From positions 248,001 through 312,000 of the forward strand of contig NZ_SLXP01000002.1 of NCBI RefSeq assembly GCF_004343075.1: a DNA stretch of 64,000 nucleotides, written 5' to 3'. The translations under genes were made by a program, and so were the position numbers. This document shows, in pieces, positions 32,689 to 42,379 of the stretch. The stretch comes from Rhodovulum marinum. Its GTDB lineage: Bacteria; Pseudomonadota; Alphaproteobacteria; Rhodobacterales; Rhodobacteraceae. Each line of letters begins with the position of its first letter. Within the stretch, counting starts at the first letter, position 1. The notes under the pieces were generated by a model. It made no database searches. It had not been told where the DNA came from and saw nothing but the letters and a program-made list of their open reading frames with translations.

Positions 32689-34185
32689 ATGCGCCCGACG
32701 TCCCCGCATGATACGCCGAAAGGCGATCTGCCCCCCGCCCATCCCTTCGATGACGACAAGCTGCGCGAGGAATGCGGCGTCTACGGCGTGATCGGCCTGT
32801 CCGAGGCCGCCAATTTCGTCGCCCTCGGCCTGCACGCCCTGCAGCATCGCGGCCAGGAGGCCGGCGGCATCGTCAGCTATGATCCCGAAACCGGGTTCAA
32901 CTCGGCCCGCCGCTTCGGCTATGTGCGCGACAACTTCACCAAGGCCAGCCTGATGGAGACCCTGCCCGGCACGCTGGCCATCGGGCACGTCCGCTATTCC
33001 ACCGCCGGGTCCAAGGGCCAGACCGCGATCCGCGACGTGCAGCCCTTTTTCGGCGAGTTCTCGATGGGCGGGGCGGCGATCGCCCATAACGGCAACATAA
33101 CCAATGCCAACGCGCTTCGGCGCGAGCTGATCAACCACGGCTCGATCTTCCAAAGCTCGTCCGACAGCGAATGCATCATCCACCTGATGGCGCGGTCCTT
33201 CCAGAAGAACATCCCCGAGCGGATGAAGGACGCGCTCCGCCGGGTCGAGGGCGCCTTTTCCGTGGTCGCCATGACCCGGACCAAGCTGATCGGCGTGCGC
33301 GACCCGCTGGGCGTGCGCCCGCTGGTGCTGGGCCGTCTGGGCGAGGGCTGGGTGCTCAGTTCCGAAACCTGTGCCCTCGACATCATCGGCGCCGAGTTCG
33401 TGCGCGACGTCGAGCCCGGGGAAATGGTCGTGATCTCGCCCGAGAAGGGCGTCGAAAGCTTTTACCCGTTCGAACGGGTCAGCTCGCGTTTCTGCATCTT
33501 CGAACATGTCTATTTCTCCCGCCCCGATTCGATCCTGGGCGGGCGGTCGGTCTATGAAACCCGCCGCCAGATCGGCGTGGAACTGGCCCGCGAGGCGCCA
33601 GTCGAGGCCGACCTGGTCTGCCCCGTGCCCGACAGCGGCACCCCCGCGGCCATCGGCTATGCCTTCGAGTCCGGCATTCCCTATGGCATGGGGATCATCC
33701 GCAACCAGTACATGGGCCGCACCTTCATCGAGCCGACCGAACAGATCCGCAACATGGGCGTCCGGCTGAAACTGAACGTCAACCGCGCGCTGATCGAGGG
33801 CAAGCGGGTGATCCTGGTGGACGACTCGGTCGTGCGCGGCACCACCAGCCGCAAGATCAAGGAAATGATCCTGGACGCGGGCGCCGCCGAGGTGCATTTC
33901 CGCATCGCCAGCCCGCCCACCGCCTGGCCCTGTTTCTACGGCGTCGATACGCCCGAGCGCGAGAAATTGCTCGCCTCCCACATGTCCGAGGAAGAGATGC
34001 GCCAGCACCTCGAGGTGGACAGCCTGCGCTTCATCTCGCTGGACGGGCTCTACCGCGCCGTGGGCGAGGCCAATGGCCGGAACGCTAAGTGCCCGCAATA
34101 TTGCGACGCCTGTTTCTCGGGCGAATACCCGGTCGCGCCCTCCGACATGATCGCGAAGGGATTCCAGACCAAGGCGGCGGAGTGA
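32689..34185 (+). CDS. purF: Amidophosphoribosyltransferase
   Basis: A 498-residue enzyme for the first committed step of purine synthesis (PRPP plus glutamine to phosphoribosylamine). The class II glutaminase domain begins at EECGVYGVIG, where the cysteine becomes the N-terminal nucleophile after removal of a propeptide of about 28 residues. The phosphoribosyltransferase domain carries VILVDDSVVRGTTS. Cysteines near the C-terminus (CPQYCDACF) resemble the Bacillus-type iron-sulfur ligands. cvpA-purF linkage is widely conserved. Confidence 0.95.
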   Translation: MRPTSPHDTPKGDLPPAHPFDDDKLREECGVYGVIGLSEAANFVALGLHALQHRGQEAGGIVSYDPETGFNSARRFGYVRDNFTKASLMETLPGTLAIGHVRYSTAGSKGQTAIRDVQPFFGEFSMGGAAIAHNGNITNANALRRELINHGSIFQSSSDSECIIHLMARSFQKNIPERMKDALRRVEGAFSVVAMTRTKLIGVRDPLGVRPLVLGRLGEGWVLSSETCALDIIGAEFVRDVEPGEMVVISPEKGVESFYPFERVSSRFCIFEHVYFSRPDSILGGRSVYETRRQIGVELAREAPVEADLVCPVPDSGTPAAIGYAFESGIPYGMGIIRNQYMGRTFIEPTEQIRNMGVRLKLNVNRALIEGKRVILVDDSVVRGTTSRKIKEMILDAGAAEVHFRIASPPTAWPCFYGVDTPEREKLLASHMSEEEMRQHLEVDSLRFISLDGLYRAVGEANGRNAKCPQYCDACFSGEYPVAPSDMIAKGFQTKAAE

Positions 34186-34293
34186 GCGCAGCCGCATCGC
34201 GGCGGCCCTGCGCGCCCGTGTCACCCCCGCCCACGGGGATCCGCCTGCGCAGAGCATCTTGACTACAACACTCGGGTATTCCAAAGACCGGTC

Positions 34294-34956
34294 ATGACAA
34301 ATCAGAAAATTGCCCTTGTGACAGGCGCCTCGCGCGGGTTCGGCGCGGCGGCCGCCGAAGAGCTGGCCCGGCTGGGCTATCACGTCGTCGCCGTCGGCCG
34401 CACCACCGGTGCGCTCGAGGAACTCGACGACCGTATCCAGGCGGCAGGCGGCCATGCCACGCTGGCGCCCATGGACATCACCGAAACGGATGCCATGCGC
34501 ACGCTGTGCCGGGGCATCTACGACCGGTGGGGCCACGTGGATATCTGGGTCCATGCCGCGATCCAGTCGCCCCCCTTCAGCCCGGCCGAACAGGTCGACC
34601 TGAAATTCTGGACCAAGGCCGTCGCCGCGAATGTCGAGGCACTGGCCGTGCTGATGCAGTTCATCGCGCCGCTTCTGCGCACCGCCGAAGGCGGCGGAAC
34701 GGCGGTTCTGATCGACGATGCCGCCGAAGGCCCGTTCCTGGGCGCCTATGCCGCCTGCAAGTCGGCCCAGCGCGCGTTGTTCACCGCCTGGGAGGCCGAA
34801 CAGTCGCGCCTTCAGGACGTGCATGTCCGCCGCTTCGTGCCCGCGCCGATGCCCACCAACCACCGCAACCGGCTTTATCCCGGCGAGAACACCGAGACCC
34901 TGGCCCGCCCGGCCGACGAGGCGCGCAGGATGGTGACCGAACTGGGGCTTGGCTGA
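34294..34956 (+). CDS. Short-chain dehydrogenase/reductase family protein
   Basis: A 220-residue classical SDR. The nucleotide-binding motif is TGASRGFGAAAAEEL near the N-terminus, and the catalytic YxxxK is YAACK. The usual NNAG motif is altered to HAAIQ and the catalytic serine region reads VLIDDAAEG, so activity may be changed. Homologues beside purF in related bacteria are annotated as NADP-dependent oxidoreductases without known substrate. It is monocistronic. Confidence 0.82.
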   Translation: MTNQKIALVTGASRGFGAAAAEELARLGYHVVAVGRTTGALEELDDRIQAAGGHATLAPMDITETDAMRTLCRGIYDRWGHVDIWVHAAIQSPPFSPAEQVDLKFWTKAVAANVEALAVLMQFIAPLLRTAEGGGTAVLIDDAAEGPFLGAYAACKSAQRALFTAWEAEQSRLQDVHVRRFVPAPMPTNHRNRLYPGENTETLARPADEARRMVTELGLG

Positions 34957-35056
34957 TCCCCGCGGGCCGGGCGGGCCCGCCCGCCCGCGCCACATGCTTT
35001 ACGGTCACCGTTCTTGTCTCTAAGGAAGGGCCAAAGGCACAAGGCGGCAGGCAGGC

Positions 35057-35842
35057 ATGCGCATTCTCATCACCAACGACGATGGCATCAACGCCCCGGG
35101 CCTCCGGGTGCTGGAGGCCATAGCGCAGGACATCGCCGGCCCCGAGGGCGAGGTCTGGGTCGTCGCGCCCGCCTTCGAACAATCGGGCGTGGCGCACAAA
35201 ATTTCCTATACCCACCCGATGATGATCGCCGAGCTGGGGCCCCGCCGCTTTGCCGCCGAAGGCTCGCCCGCCGATTGTGTGCTTGCGGGGCTTTACGACG
35301 TGATGGCCGATGCCCGGCCCGACCTGGTGCTGTCGGGGGTCAATCGCGGCAACAACGCCGCCGAGAACGCGCTTTATTCCGGCACGCTGGGCGGCGCGAT
35401 GGAGGCCGCCCTTCAGGGGCTGCCCGCGATCGCACTGTCTCAATACCTGGGCCCGCTGAACTTCGACGAGGCGCTGCAATTCGAGGCCGCCGCGGCCCAT
35501 GGCGCGGCCACGGTGCGCGCGCTGGTCGACCAGGGCCACTGGGACAGCGCCGATTACCGGCTGTTCTACAACGTGAACTTCCCGCCGGTCCCCGCCGATC
35601 AGGTCAAGGGGCTGCGGGTCGGCCCCCAAGGCTATCGCCGCGACGCCTCCTTCGGGGTGGAACCGCACCGCTCGCCCTCGGGGCGCAAGTTCCTGTGGAT
35701 CAAGGGGGGCGCGCAGAACCTGCCGACCGCGCCGGGATCGGACGCGGCGCTGAACCTGGACGGCTATATCGCGGTGACGCCGATGCGCGCGGACCTGACC
35801 GCCCATGACGCGATCGACGATCTGAAGGCACGGCTGGAATGA
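35057..35842 (+). CDS. surE: 5'/3'-nucleotidase SurE
   Basis: A 261-residue SurE phosphatase acting on nucleoside monophosphates in stationary phase. The metal-binding N-terminus [15 protein letters not shown] and the motif [20 protein letters not shown] are intact. It overlaps pcm by 4 nt (ATGA), and the surE-pcm-nlpD order matches the conserved locus that in gammaproteobacteria leads to rpoS. Confidence 0.94.
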   Translation: MRILITNDDGINAPGLRVLEAIAQDIAGPEGEVWVVAPAFEQSGVAHKISYTHPMMIAELGPRRFAAEGSPADCVLAGLYDVMADARPDLVLSGVNRGNNAAENALYSGTLGGAMEAALQGLPAIALSQYLGPLNFDEALQFEAAAAHGAATVRALVDQGHWDSADYRLFYNVNFPPVPADQVKGLRVGPQGYRRDASFGVEPHRSPSGRKFLWIKGGAQNLPTAPGSDAALNLDGYIAVTPMRADLTAHDAIDDLKARLE

Positions 35843-36486
35843 CCGGGGACGACGCCGCCGAACGCAAGATGCAGTTCCTGTTCGCGCTCCGCTCCAAGGG
35901 CGTGACCGATGCCCGCGTTCTCGGCGCGATGGAAAAGATCGACCGCGGCGTTTTCATCAAGGGCCATTTCGCGCCCCGCGCCTACGAGGACATGCCGCTG
36001 CCGATTTCCTGCGGCCAGACGATCAGCCAGCCCTCGGTGGTGGCGATCATGACCCAGGCGCTGAACATCCAACCCCGCGACAAGGTGCTGGAGGTGGGCA
36101 CGGGGTCGGGCTACCAGGCGGCGATCCTGTCGCGGCTGGCGCGCCGGGTCTATACCGTGGAACGCCACCGCCGCCTGGTGGCCGATGCCCAGGCCCGGTT
36201 CGAGGCGCTGGGGCTGACCAATGTCACCGCCATCGCCGCCGACGGTTCCTACGGGTTGCCCGAACAGGCACCCTTCGACCGCATCCTGGTGACCGCGGCG
36301 GCCGAGGATCCCCCCGGCCCCCTATTGGCGCAACTGCGCGTTGGCGGTATCATGATCGTGCCCGTGGGGCAGTCGGACACCGTTCAGCGGCTGATCAAGG
36401 TCACCCGGAACGAGACCGGCCTGGATTACGACGAGCTCCGGGAGGTGCGTTTCGTGCCGCTGGTGGAGGGGCTCGGGAACGACTAG
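35839..36486 (+). CDS. pcm: Protein-L-isoaspartate O-methyltransferase
   Basis: A 215-residue SAM-dependent repair methyltransferase acting on damaged aspartyl residues in aged proteins. The signatures are [23 protein letters not shown] motif [16 protein letters not shown], and [20 protein letters not shown]. It is translationally coupled to surE and is followed 52 nt later by the NlpD-like gene. Confidence 0.94.
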   Translation: MTGDDAAERKMQFLFALRSKGVTDARVLGAMEKIDRGVFIKGHFAPRAYEDMPLPISCGQTISQPSVVAIMTQALNIQPRDKVLEVGTGSGYQAAILSRLARRVYTVERHRRLVADAQARFEALGLTNVTAIAADGSYGLPEQAPFDRILVTAAAEDPPGPLLAQLRVGGIMIVPVGQSDTVQRLIKVTRNETGLDYDELREVRFVPLVEGLGND

Positions 36487-36538
36487 TCATAGTCCGAGGG
36501 TCCGGGCAAACGGGCCCCGCATCAGTGAGGATCGAGCG

Positions 36539-37678
36539 ATGTCCATTGGCGACCGTCCTGCCCGTTTGCCCTTCCGCGTCCTGGCCCTGGGGCTGGGTGT
36601 CGGCCTGCTTGCCGGGTGCGAAAGCGGCTGGGATTACGATTTCCGCAATCTCGCCGACAACGGGCGCAACCAGCCCGTGCGGGTCGAGGCCGCGCCGCGC
36701 CCGGAACCGGATGCGCGCGGCGTGATTTCCTACCCGACCTACCAGGTGGCCGTGGCGCGCCGTGGCGACACGGTGGGCACGGTGGCGAACCGGGTCGGCC
36801 TGCCCGCCGAGGAACTGGCCCGGTTCAACGGCATCCCCGGCGCCGCGCAACTGCGCGAGGGCGAAATCATCGCCCTGCCCCGGATGGTGGCCACCGCCGG
36901 CGCGACGGCCGGCGACGGGCAGATCGACATCACCACGCTGGCCGGCGACGCGATCCAGCGCGCCCAGCCCGGCGCCCCCTCGGCCGTGGCCGGCGCCCCG
37001 GGGCAGGAACCCGTGCGCCACAAGGTCGAGCGCGGCGAAACCGCCTATTCCATCGCCCGGCTCTACAACGTGACGCCGCGCGCACTGGCCGACTGGAACG
37101 GGCTGGGCCCCGACCTGTCGGTGCGCGAGGGTCAGTTCCTGCTGATCCCGGTCCCCGCCGACGAGATCGCCGCCGCCGCCCCGCCCGCGGCGACCACGCG
37201 GCCGGGCGCAGGTTCCCCCGCGCCGACCCCGCCCAGCGCCGCGAAACCCCTGCCGCGCGAAGAAACGCCCGCGGCCAGGCCCGAACCCCCGGCCTCCCCG
37301 AAAATGGAGACCCAGGGCACGGCCCGCGCCGCCTTCGCGATGCCGGTGCAGGGCAGCATCATCCGCGGCTATCAGAAGGGCAAGAATGATGGGATCGACA
37401 TCTCGGCCCGCGCGGGCAGCGCGGTGAAGGCCGCCGCCGACGGCACCGTGGCCGCGATCACCCGCGACACCGAACAGGTGCCGATCCTGGTGGTGCGCCA
37501 CCCCGACAACATGCTGTCGGTCTATGCCAATATCGAAGGGATCGCGGTGCAGAAGGGCGACGCGGTCAAGCGCGGCCAGAACGTGGCCAAGGTGCGCGCG
37601 GGCAGCCCGGCATTTCTGCATTTCGAGTTGCGCAAGGGCTTCGAAAGCGTCGACCCGATGCCCTATCTGACGCCGTAG
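36539..37678 (+). CDS. NlpD-like lipoprotein: LysM domains plus degenerate M23 peptidase
   Basis: A 379-residue lipoprotein: signal with lipobox GLLAGC, a LysM-like segment (about 68-118), a second clear LysM (HKVERGETAYSIARLYNVTP, about 160-205), a Pro/Ala-rich linker, and a C-terminal LytM/M23 fold (about 260-375). The zinc ligands are missing: the usual first histidine position reads KNDGIDIS, and the HxH region reads FLHFELRK with the YAH motif as YAN. This is the pattern of NlpD/EnvC amidase activators, not active endopeptidases. Location after surE-pcm fits nlpD. It probably activates a septal amidase. Confidence 0.85.
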   Translation: MSIGDRPARLPFRVLALGLGVGLLAGCESGWDYDFRNLADNGRNQPVRVEAAPRPEPDARGVISYPTYQVAVARRGDTVGTVANRVGLPAEELARFNGIPGAAQLREGEIIALPRMVATAGATAGDGQIDITTLAGDAIQRAQPGAPSAVAGAPGQEPVRHKVERGETAYSIARLYNVTPRALADWNGLGPDLSVREGQFLLIPVPADEIAAAAPPAATTRPGAGSPAPTPPSAAKPLPREETPAARPEPPASPKMETQGTARAAFAMPVQGSIIRGYQKGKNDGIDISARAGSAVKAAADGTVAAITRDTEQVPILVVRHPDNMLSVYANIEGIAVQKGDAVKRGQNVAKVRAGSPAFLHFELRKGFESVDPMPYLTP

Positions 37679-37717
37679 GACCGCCCCCCGGGTCCGGGGT
37701 CATTCGCCTGTCGAACA

Positions 37718-37772
37718 GGTTTCGCCTCGCTGCGCGAGGCGACCGGGGGCCGGGGGCTGACGCCCCCGGCCC
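37718..37772 (-). repeat. Dispersed element A, copy 1 (reverse orientation)
   Basis: GGTTTCGCC-TCGCTGCGCGAGGCGACC hairpin followed by GCCGGGGGC-TGAC-GCCCCCGGC. The two stems are the reverse complement of the arrangement at 41069-41123. Confidence 0.7.
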
Positions 37773-37908
37773 TTTGGCGTTGCAGCTTGCGGCCCGGGCC
37801 GTGCCGAAACCGGCGGCAGGCACCGCACGGATCCCAAAAGGCCACGACACCGTGCCGGCCCCACGCCACCGGGGTCACCCCCAGATCGGATACGTCATCG
37901 CAGCGGTC

Positions 37909-37963
37909 CGGTTTCGCCTCGCTGCGCGAGGCGACCCGCGCCGGGGCTGCGCCCCGGCGATCC
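37909..37963 (-). repeat. Dispersed element A, copy 2 (reverse orientation)
   Basis: The same GGTTTCGCCTCGCTGCGCGA / GGCGACC stem followed by a shorter GCCGGGGC-TGC-GCCCCGGC hairpin. The 363-nt stretch 37679-38041 between the convergent nlpD-like and DUF815 genes holds only these two repeats and no gene that I can support. Confidence 0.65.
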
Positions 37964-38041
37964 TTTGCCATTGGTCACGGAAACCGGACAAGGCCCCGCC
38001 CGGCCCCGCCCCGGCAGGGGCCGACGGGCAAGGCCGCGCGT

Positions 38042-38881
38042 CTAAAGCCGAACGCCCTTGCGCGCCGCGAGATCGGTGAAGAACTGCCACGCCACGCGGC
38101 CCGACCGTGCGCCCCGGGTGGCCTGCCATTCGATTGCCTCGGCGCGCAGGTCGGCGGCGTCGATCTCGACCCCCCAGGCCTGGCAATAGCCGCCGATCAT
38201 CGACAGGTATTCGTCCTGGCTGCAGGGGTGAAAACCCAGCCACAGCCCGAACCGGTCGGACAGCGAGACCTTTTCCTCGACCGCCTCGGAGGGGTTGATC
38301 GCGGAACTGCGCTCGTTCTCGATCATGTCGCGCGGCATCAGGTGGCGCCGGTTCGACGTGGCGTAGAACACCACGTTCTCGGGGCGCCCCTCGATCCCGC
38401 CGTCCAGAACCGCCTTGAGCGACTTGTAATGCTGGTCGTCATGGGAAAAGGACAGGTCGTCGCAGAACAGGATGAACCGTTCCGACGCGCCACGCAGCAG
38501 GCCCAGCAGCCGCCCGATGGATGGCAGGTCCTCGCGCTGGACCTCGACGATCTTCAGCGCGTGCCCCTCGGCCACCACCGCGGCATGCACCGCCTTGACG
38601 AGGCTCGACTTGCCCATGCCGCGCGCGCCCCACAGCAGCGCGTTGTTCGCGGGCAGGCCCCGGGCGAAATGGCGGGTGTTGTCCAGCAACGTGTCGCGCG
38701 ACCGGTCGATCCCCTGCAACAGCGACAGGTCGACCCGGTTGACCTGCGCCACCGGGGCCAGCCGGTCGGGGGAAACATGCCAGACGAAGGCGTCGGCACC
38801 CGAGAAATCCGGCGCGCGGGCCGGCACCGGGCTGATCCGCTCCAGCGCCTCGGCGATGCGGGTCAGGGCGTCGGCGGTCAC
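38042..38881 (-). CDS. DUF815 family P-loop ATPase
   Basis: A 279-residue AAA-type ATPase of family DUF815: Walker [17 protein letters not shown], Walker [15 protein letters not shown], and the family motif [20 protein letters not shown]. Function is unknown; it is commonly encoded downstream of tatC in Rhodobacteraceae, as here, and its start overlaps the tatC stop (ATGA). That suggests co-expression with the twin-arginine translocase, though a functional link is unproven. Confidence 0.88.
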   Translation of the reverse strand: MTADALTRIAEALERISPVPARAPDFSGADAFVWHVSPDRLAPVAQVNRVDLSLLQGIDRSRDTLLDNTRHFARGLPANNALLWGARGMGKSSLVKAVHAAVVAEGHALKIVEVQREDLPSIGRLLGLLRGASERFILFCDDLSFSHDDQHYKSLKAVLDGGIEGRPENVVFYATSNRRHLMPRDMIENERSSAINPSEAVEEKVSLSDRFGLWLGFHPCSQDEYLSMIGGYCQAWGVEIDAADLRAEAIEWQATRGARSGRVAWQFFTDLAARKGVRL

Positions 38882-39762
38882 GGGCGGGCGTCCCCGCCCT
38901 CGTCGAACTCGCGCATCAGCGGGTCTTCATCCTCGTCTTCGTCGAACCACAGGCCCTGCTCGCGCAACTCCTTCTCGCGCTTCTTCTCGACGCGGCGCAC
39001 CAGCAGGATCGAGATCTCGTAAAGCCCGTAGACCACCACGAACAGGATCACCTGGGTGATGACGTCGGGCGGTGTGACCAGCGCGGCCAGCACCAGGATG
39101 GCCACCACGGCATATTTCCGCACCGAGCCGAGACCCGCGGCAGAAACCAACCCCGCCTTGCCCATCAGCGTCAAGAGAACCGGCAACTGGAAACACAGCC
39201 CAAAGGCCAGCACGAACTTGATCGTCAGCGACAGGTATTCCTGCACCGAGCCATGAAAGGTGATACCCGCGGTTTCCGAGGGCACCTCGCCCCCATCGGC
39301 CGCAAGGCTGCCCACCTGCTGGAAGCCCAGGAAGAAGTCGAAGGCCAGCGGCGTGACCACGTAAAAGGCGAACGCCGCGCCCAGGAAGAACATGAAGGGC
39401 GAGGCGATCAGGAAAGGCAGAAAGGCCGATTTCTCGGACCGGTACAGCCCCGGCGCCACGAACCGCCACATCTGGTAGGCGATGAACGGAAAGGCCAGCG
39501 CCAGACCGCCGACAAGCGATATCTGGATCGCGACGAAGAACCCTTCCTGCAGCTTGATCAGGTACAGCCCGCAATCCTGCCCGCGCTCGGCCAGCGCGCC
39601 GCAGATCGGGTGGGTCAGGAAATTGAAGATCGGGTTCCAGACGGTGAAACAGATCACCATCGCCACGACAAAGGCCGCGACCGAGTAGATCAGGCGCGAG
39701 CGCAGCTCGGCCAGGTGCTCGATCAGCGGCGCAGAGCTGTCGTCGATCTGGTCGGTGCTCAT
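38878..39762 (-). CDS. tatC: Twin-arginine translocase subunit TatC
   Basis: A 294-residue six-helix integral membrane receptor for twin-arginine signal peptides. The N-terminal [20 protein letters not shown] is the conserved cytoplasmic cap plus helix 1, [20 protein letters not shown] is the P1/P2 signature, and [20 protein letters not shown] and [19 protein letters not shown] cover later helices. The C-terminal 40 residues are highly charged. It sits third in a tatA-tatB-tatC-DUF815 operon. Confidence 0.95.
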   Translation of the reverse strand: MSTDQIDDSSAPLIEHLAELRSRLIYSVAAFVVAMVICFTVWNPIFNFLTHPICGALAERGQDCGLYLIKLQEGFFVAIQISLVGGLALAFPFIAYQMWRFVAPGLYRSEKSAFLPFLIASPFMFFLGAAFAFYVVTPLAFDFFLGFQQVGSLAADGGEVPSETAGITFHGSVQEYLSLTIKFVLAFGLCFQLPVLLTLMGKAGLVSAAGLGSVRKYAVVAILVLAALVTPPDVITQVILFVVVYGLYEISILLVRRVEKKREKELREQGLWFDEDEDEDPLMREFDEGGDARP

Positions 39763-40214
39763 GCGTCGCTCTTGCTGTCGGGGGCCGGTGCGGGGGCCGC
39801 GGTGTCGGCGGCCGCGGCCGCCTTCTCGGCATCAAGCCGGGCCTGGCCCTTCTCCTCCATCGCGCGGCGGATCTTGTCGGACTGGACCTTGCGCTCTTCG
39901 GTCAGCTCGGCGGTGGCCGGACCCTTTTCGGGGCGTTTCGGTTCCCATTTCTCGAATTTCTCGGCCGCCTCGTTCAGCTTGTCCAGGCCCATCTTGCGCG
40001 GGTTTGCGGCGTCCTTCAGGTCGTTGGCCATGTCCTTGACGCCGGCCTGGTCGGCGGCGTCGTCCATCGCGCGCTGGAACTCGCGCGCCATGTTGCGCGC
40101 CTTGGCGGTGAACCGGCCCAGCGTGCGGAACATGCCCGGCAGGTCCTTGGGGCCCACCACGATCAGCGCGACGATGCCGATCAGAAGAAGTTCGGTCCAG
40201 CCGAGGTCGAACAT
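39759..40214 (-). CDS. tatB: Twin-arginine translocase subunit TatB
   Basis: A 151-residue TatB: N-terminal helix [20 protein letters not shown] with the conserved glutamate, hinge [15 protein letters not shown], a long amphipathic helix, and an Ala/Pro-rich charged tail. It partners with TatC in recognising folded Tat substrates such as molybdoenzymes, and the exported MsrB in this window would be a client. The stop overlaps the tatC start (ATGA). Confidence 0.93.
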   Translation of the reverse strand: MFDLGWTELLLIGIVALIVVGPKDLPGMFRTLGRFTAKARNMAREFQRAMDDAADQAGVKDMANDLKDAANPRKMGLDKLNEAAEKFEKWEPKRPEKGPATAELTEERKVQSDKIRRAMEEKGQARLDAEKAAAAADTAAPAPAPDSKSDA

Positions 40215-40252
40215 GGGATCAGGGCCTCACGACGGGCAGCGGGCAAGGCGTC

Positions 40253-40465
40253 CTACGCCTTGTCCTTGTCTTCCTCGGGGGTGACGTCGCGCGCGGCCTC
40301 GAGGCTTTGCTTGGCCTCTTCGGTTTCCTCCTTCACGCCCTTCTTGAAGGCGGTGATGCCCTTGCCGACCTCGCCCATCAGGGACGAAATCTTGCCGCGC
40401 CCGAAAAGCACCAGCACCACGACGGCAATGAGCAGGAGGCCGGGAAGGCCGATATTGTTCAGCAT
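40253..40465 (-). CDS. tatA: Twin-arginine translocase subunit TatA
   Basis: A 70-residue pore-forming subunit: helix [20 protein letters not shown], then [19 protein letters not shown], and an acidic C-terminus. It is the first gene of the tat operon, 38 nt before tatB. The 215-bp region to the divergent rhodanese gene should contain its promoter, but I see no clear consensus. Confidence 0.94.
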   Translation of the reverse strand: MLNNIGLPGLLLIAVVVLVLFGRGKISSLMGEVGKGITAFKKGVKEETEEAKQSLEAARDVTPEEDKDKA

Positions 40466-40680
40466 GTCTTCTCCCTCCGGACGGGCGCATCCCCGCCCCG
40501 CTTGGAATTCTGTCTGTCACATCTATTCAGTCTTGCCGGCAGATCAAAGACCCATTCCGCGCGGTTTCCGCGATTATTTGCCCCTTTCCCCCCGATGCCA
40601 AGGCTTGCGGGGCGGCGGGCCCTTGTCCAAGCTTGCGCCATCCCGGCCCGGCCGGGCCCCGAGACACAAGGAGAACCCCC

Positions 40681-41058
40681 ATGCATACCGAGGACGTGAA
40701 CGGCAAGGTGCTGGAACACTGGACGGTCGACGACCTTCAGAAAGGCATGGCAGAGGGCCGCGTCGTGCTGATCGACGTGCGCACGCCGCAGGAATACATG
40801 TTCGAATATATCCGCGGCTCGCTGCTGCTGCCGATGGCGGCCTACGACCCCTCGTTCCTGCCCGAGGAAGGCGACAAGCGCATCGTGTTCCACTGCGGCT
40901 CGGGCGTGCGCTCGCGCAAGGTGGCCGAGGCATACCTGGCCGCGGGCCACGACCACGCGGCGCACCTGGAGGGCGGGTTCGCGGCGTGGAAGACCGCGCA
41001 CAAACCCTATATCGGCACCGACATGGCATCCGGCGCGCCGGTGGCGGTGCACGGCTAG
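40681..41058 (+). CDS. Single-domain rhodanese-like sulfurtransferase
   Basis: A 125-residue rhodanese domain. The N-terminal VVLIDVRTPQEYMFEYIRGS and the active-site loop HCGSGVRS (cysteine about residue 72) are intact; the loop length suits a sulfur-transfer enzyme rather than a phosphatase. It is cytoplasmic, with no signal peptide. GGAG lies upstream of the ATG. The gene ends just before a dispersed element A copy. Confidence 0.9.
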   Translation: MHTEDVNGKVLEHWTVDDLQKGMAEGRVVLIDVRTPQEYMFEYIRGSLLLPMAAYDPSFLPEEGDKRIVFHCGSGVRSRKVAEAYLAAGHDHAAHLEGGFAAWKTAHKPYIGTDMASGAPVAVHG

Positions 41059-41068
41059 ACCGCCGCGT

Positions 41069-41123
41069 GCCGGGGGCGTCAGCCCCCGGCCCCCGGTCGC
41101 CTTGGCGAAGCCAAGGCGAAACC
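41069..41123 (+). repeat. Dispersed element A, copy 3
   Basis: Two adjacent perfect hairpins: GCCGGGGGC-GTCA-GCCCCCGGC (41069-41090) and CGCCTTGGC-GAA-GCCAAGGCG (41098-41118), then AAACC. It fills the space between the convergent rhodanese and FbpC-type genes and may serve as a bidirectional terminator. Confidence 0.78.
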
Positions 41124-41124
41124 C

Positions 41125-42237
41125 CTATCCGGCCACCTGGGCCGCCCGCCCCTGCCCCGGCGACGGGAACACGAAACAGCGGTCGCGCCGGATCATCAGC
41201 CACATCGGCGTGCCGGGCTTCGGCAGGAAGACCGCCGGAACCGTCGCCTTCAGCACCGTCCCGTCATAGTCCATACGGAACTCGACCAGGCTTTCCGACC
41301 CCATGAACCGCGCGCGTTCGACCACGGCACGCGCGGGCACCCCGTCCTCGGGCGTCGGGTTGGGGCCGCGGCCGTTGCGGTCGAAGTCGATCTTAACGTG
41401 CTGGGGCCGGATGATGATGTCCACCTCCGATCCGTCGGGCATCGCCGGCGTCAGGAACTGGCCGAACGGCGTCTCGGTCAAAAGCCCCTGAACCTTTCCG
41501 CGGATCACGTTGATATCGCTGAAGAATGCCGCCGCGGCCCGGTCCACCGGCGCGTTGTACAGGTTATAGGGCGCGCCCTGCTGGACGATCCGGCCGCGCC
41601 GCATCAGGGCGATCTCGTCGGCCATGCGCATCGCCTCGTCGGGTTCGTGCGTGACCAGCAGGACCGCGGCCCCCTCTTCCTTCAGCACGCGCAGGGTCTC
41701 GTCGCGGATCTCGTCGCGCAGCCGGTTGTCGAGCCCGGAAAACGGCTCGTCCATCAGCATGATCTTGGGCCGCGGCGCCAGCGCACGGGCCAGCGCCACG
41801 CGCTGTTGTTCGCCCCCCGAAAGCTGGTGCGGGTAGTCGTCGATATAGCGGCCCAGGTCCACCCGCCTCAGCAGTTCCTCGACCCGCGCCCGCTTCTCGG
41901 CGCGCGACCCGCTCAACCCGAAGGCCACGTTCTCGGCCACGCTCAGATGCGGGAACAGCGCGAAATCCTGGAACATCAACCCCACCGACCGCCGCTCGGG
42001 CGGCACCCGGAAGACGGTGTCGCAGATCAGCTTGCCGTCGATATAGATCTCGCCCGTATCCTGCATGTCGACGCCCGCGATCACCCGCAGCGTCGTCGAC
42101 TTGCCGCACCCCGACGGCCCCAGCAGGCAGGTCACCTGCCCCGGCATCACCTTGAACGACACGTCGTCGACGACGCGCCGCCCGTCGAAGGCCCGGGTGA
42201 TGTTCCGGATTTCCAGCCGGGGGGTCGTGGTGCTCAA
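41125..42237 (-). CDS. FbpC-type ABC transporter ATPase (iron(III)/thiamine/spermidine class)
   Basis: A 370-residue ATPase: Walker A LGPSGCGKST at about 39-48, signature LSGGEQQRVALARALA, Walker B IMLMDEPFSGLD, switch histidine VTHEPDEAMRMADEI, and a C-terminal TOBE/OB regulatory region (about 240-360). The closest class is FbpC-like ferric transport ATPases. The frame opens with TTG at 42237, preceded by GAGG at 6 nt; no ATG gives an intact N-terminus. No permease or binding protein gene is adjacent, so it is an orphan in this window. Confidence 0.83.
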   Translation of the reverse strand: MSTTTPRLEIRNITRAFDGRRVVDDVSFKVMPGQVTCLLGPSGCGKSTTLRVIAGVDMQDTGEIYIDGKLICDTVFRVPPERRSVGLMFQDFALFPHLSVAENVAFGLSGSRAEKRARVEELLRRVDLGRYIDDYPHQLSGGEQQRVALARALAPRPKIMLMDEPFSGLDNRLRDEIRDETLRVLKEEGAAVLLVTHEPDEAMRMADEIALMRRGRIVQQGAPYNLYNAPVDRAAAAFFSDINVIRGKVQGLLTETPFGQFLTPAMPDGSEVDIIIRPQHVKIDFDRNGRGPNPTPEDGVPARAVVERARFMGSESLVEFRMDYDGTVLKATVPAVFLPKPGTPMWLMIRRDRCFVFPSPGQGRAAQVAG

Positions 42238-42254
42238 AACCTGCCTCGCGCGTC

Positions 42255-42269
42255 AATTCCGATGGAATT
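42255..42269. promoter_or_regulatory. Palindromic operator candidate upstream of the FbpC-type gene
   Basis: AATTCCGATGGAATT is a perfect 6-3-6 inverted repeat 18 nt upstream of the TTG start. It could be a repressor site (an iron regulator would make biological sense), but it does not clearly match a Fur, Irr or RirA consensus. Confidence 0.4.
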
Positions 42270-42379
42270 TATCGGGTTATACGCGCAGATATCAATGCAT
42301 CACCGCGCCCGCAAGGCGCCGCACCCCGCCCTTTGCCACAATTACGGGCACTGCGCCCGGAATGACGCCACACGCACCC

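Noticed and set aside
32392-34995. Minus-strand open frame of about 867 codons opposite purF and the SDR gene
   Set aside because: It is antisense to two clearly conserved genes and has no recognisable protein features.
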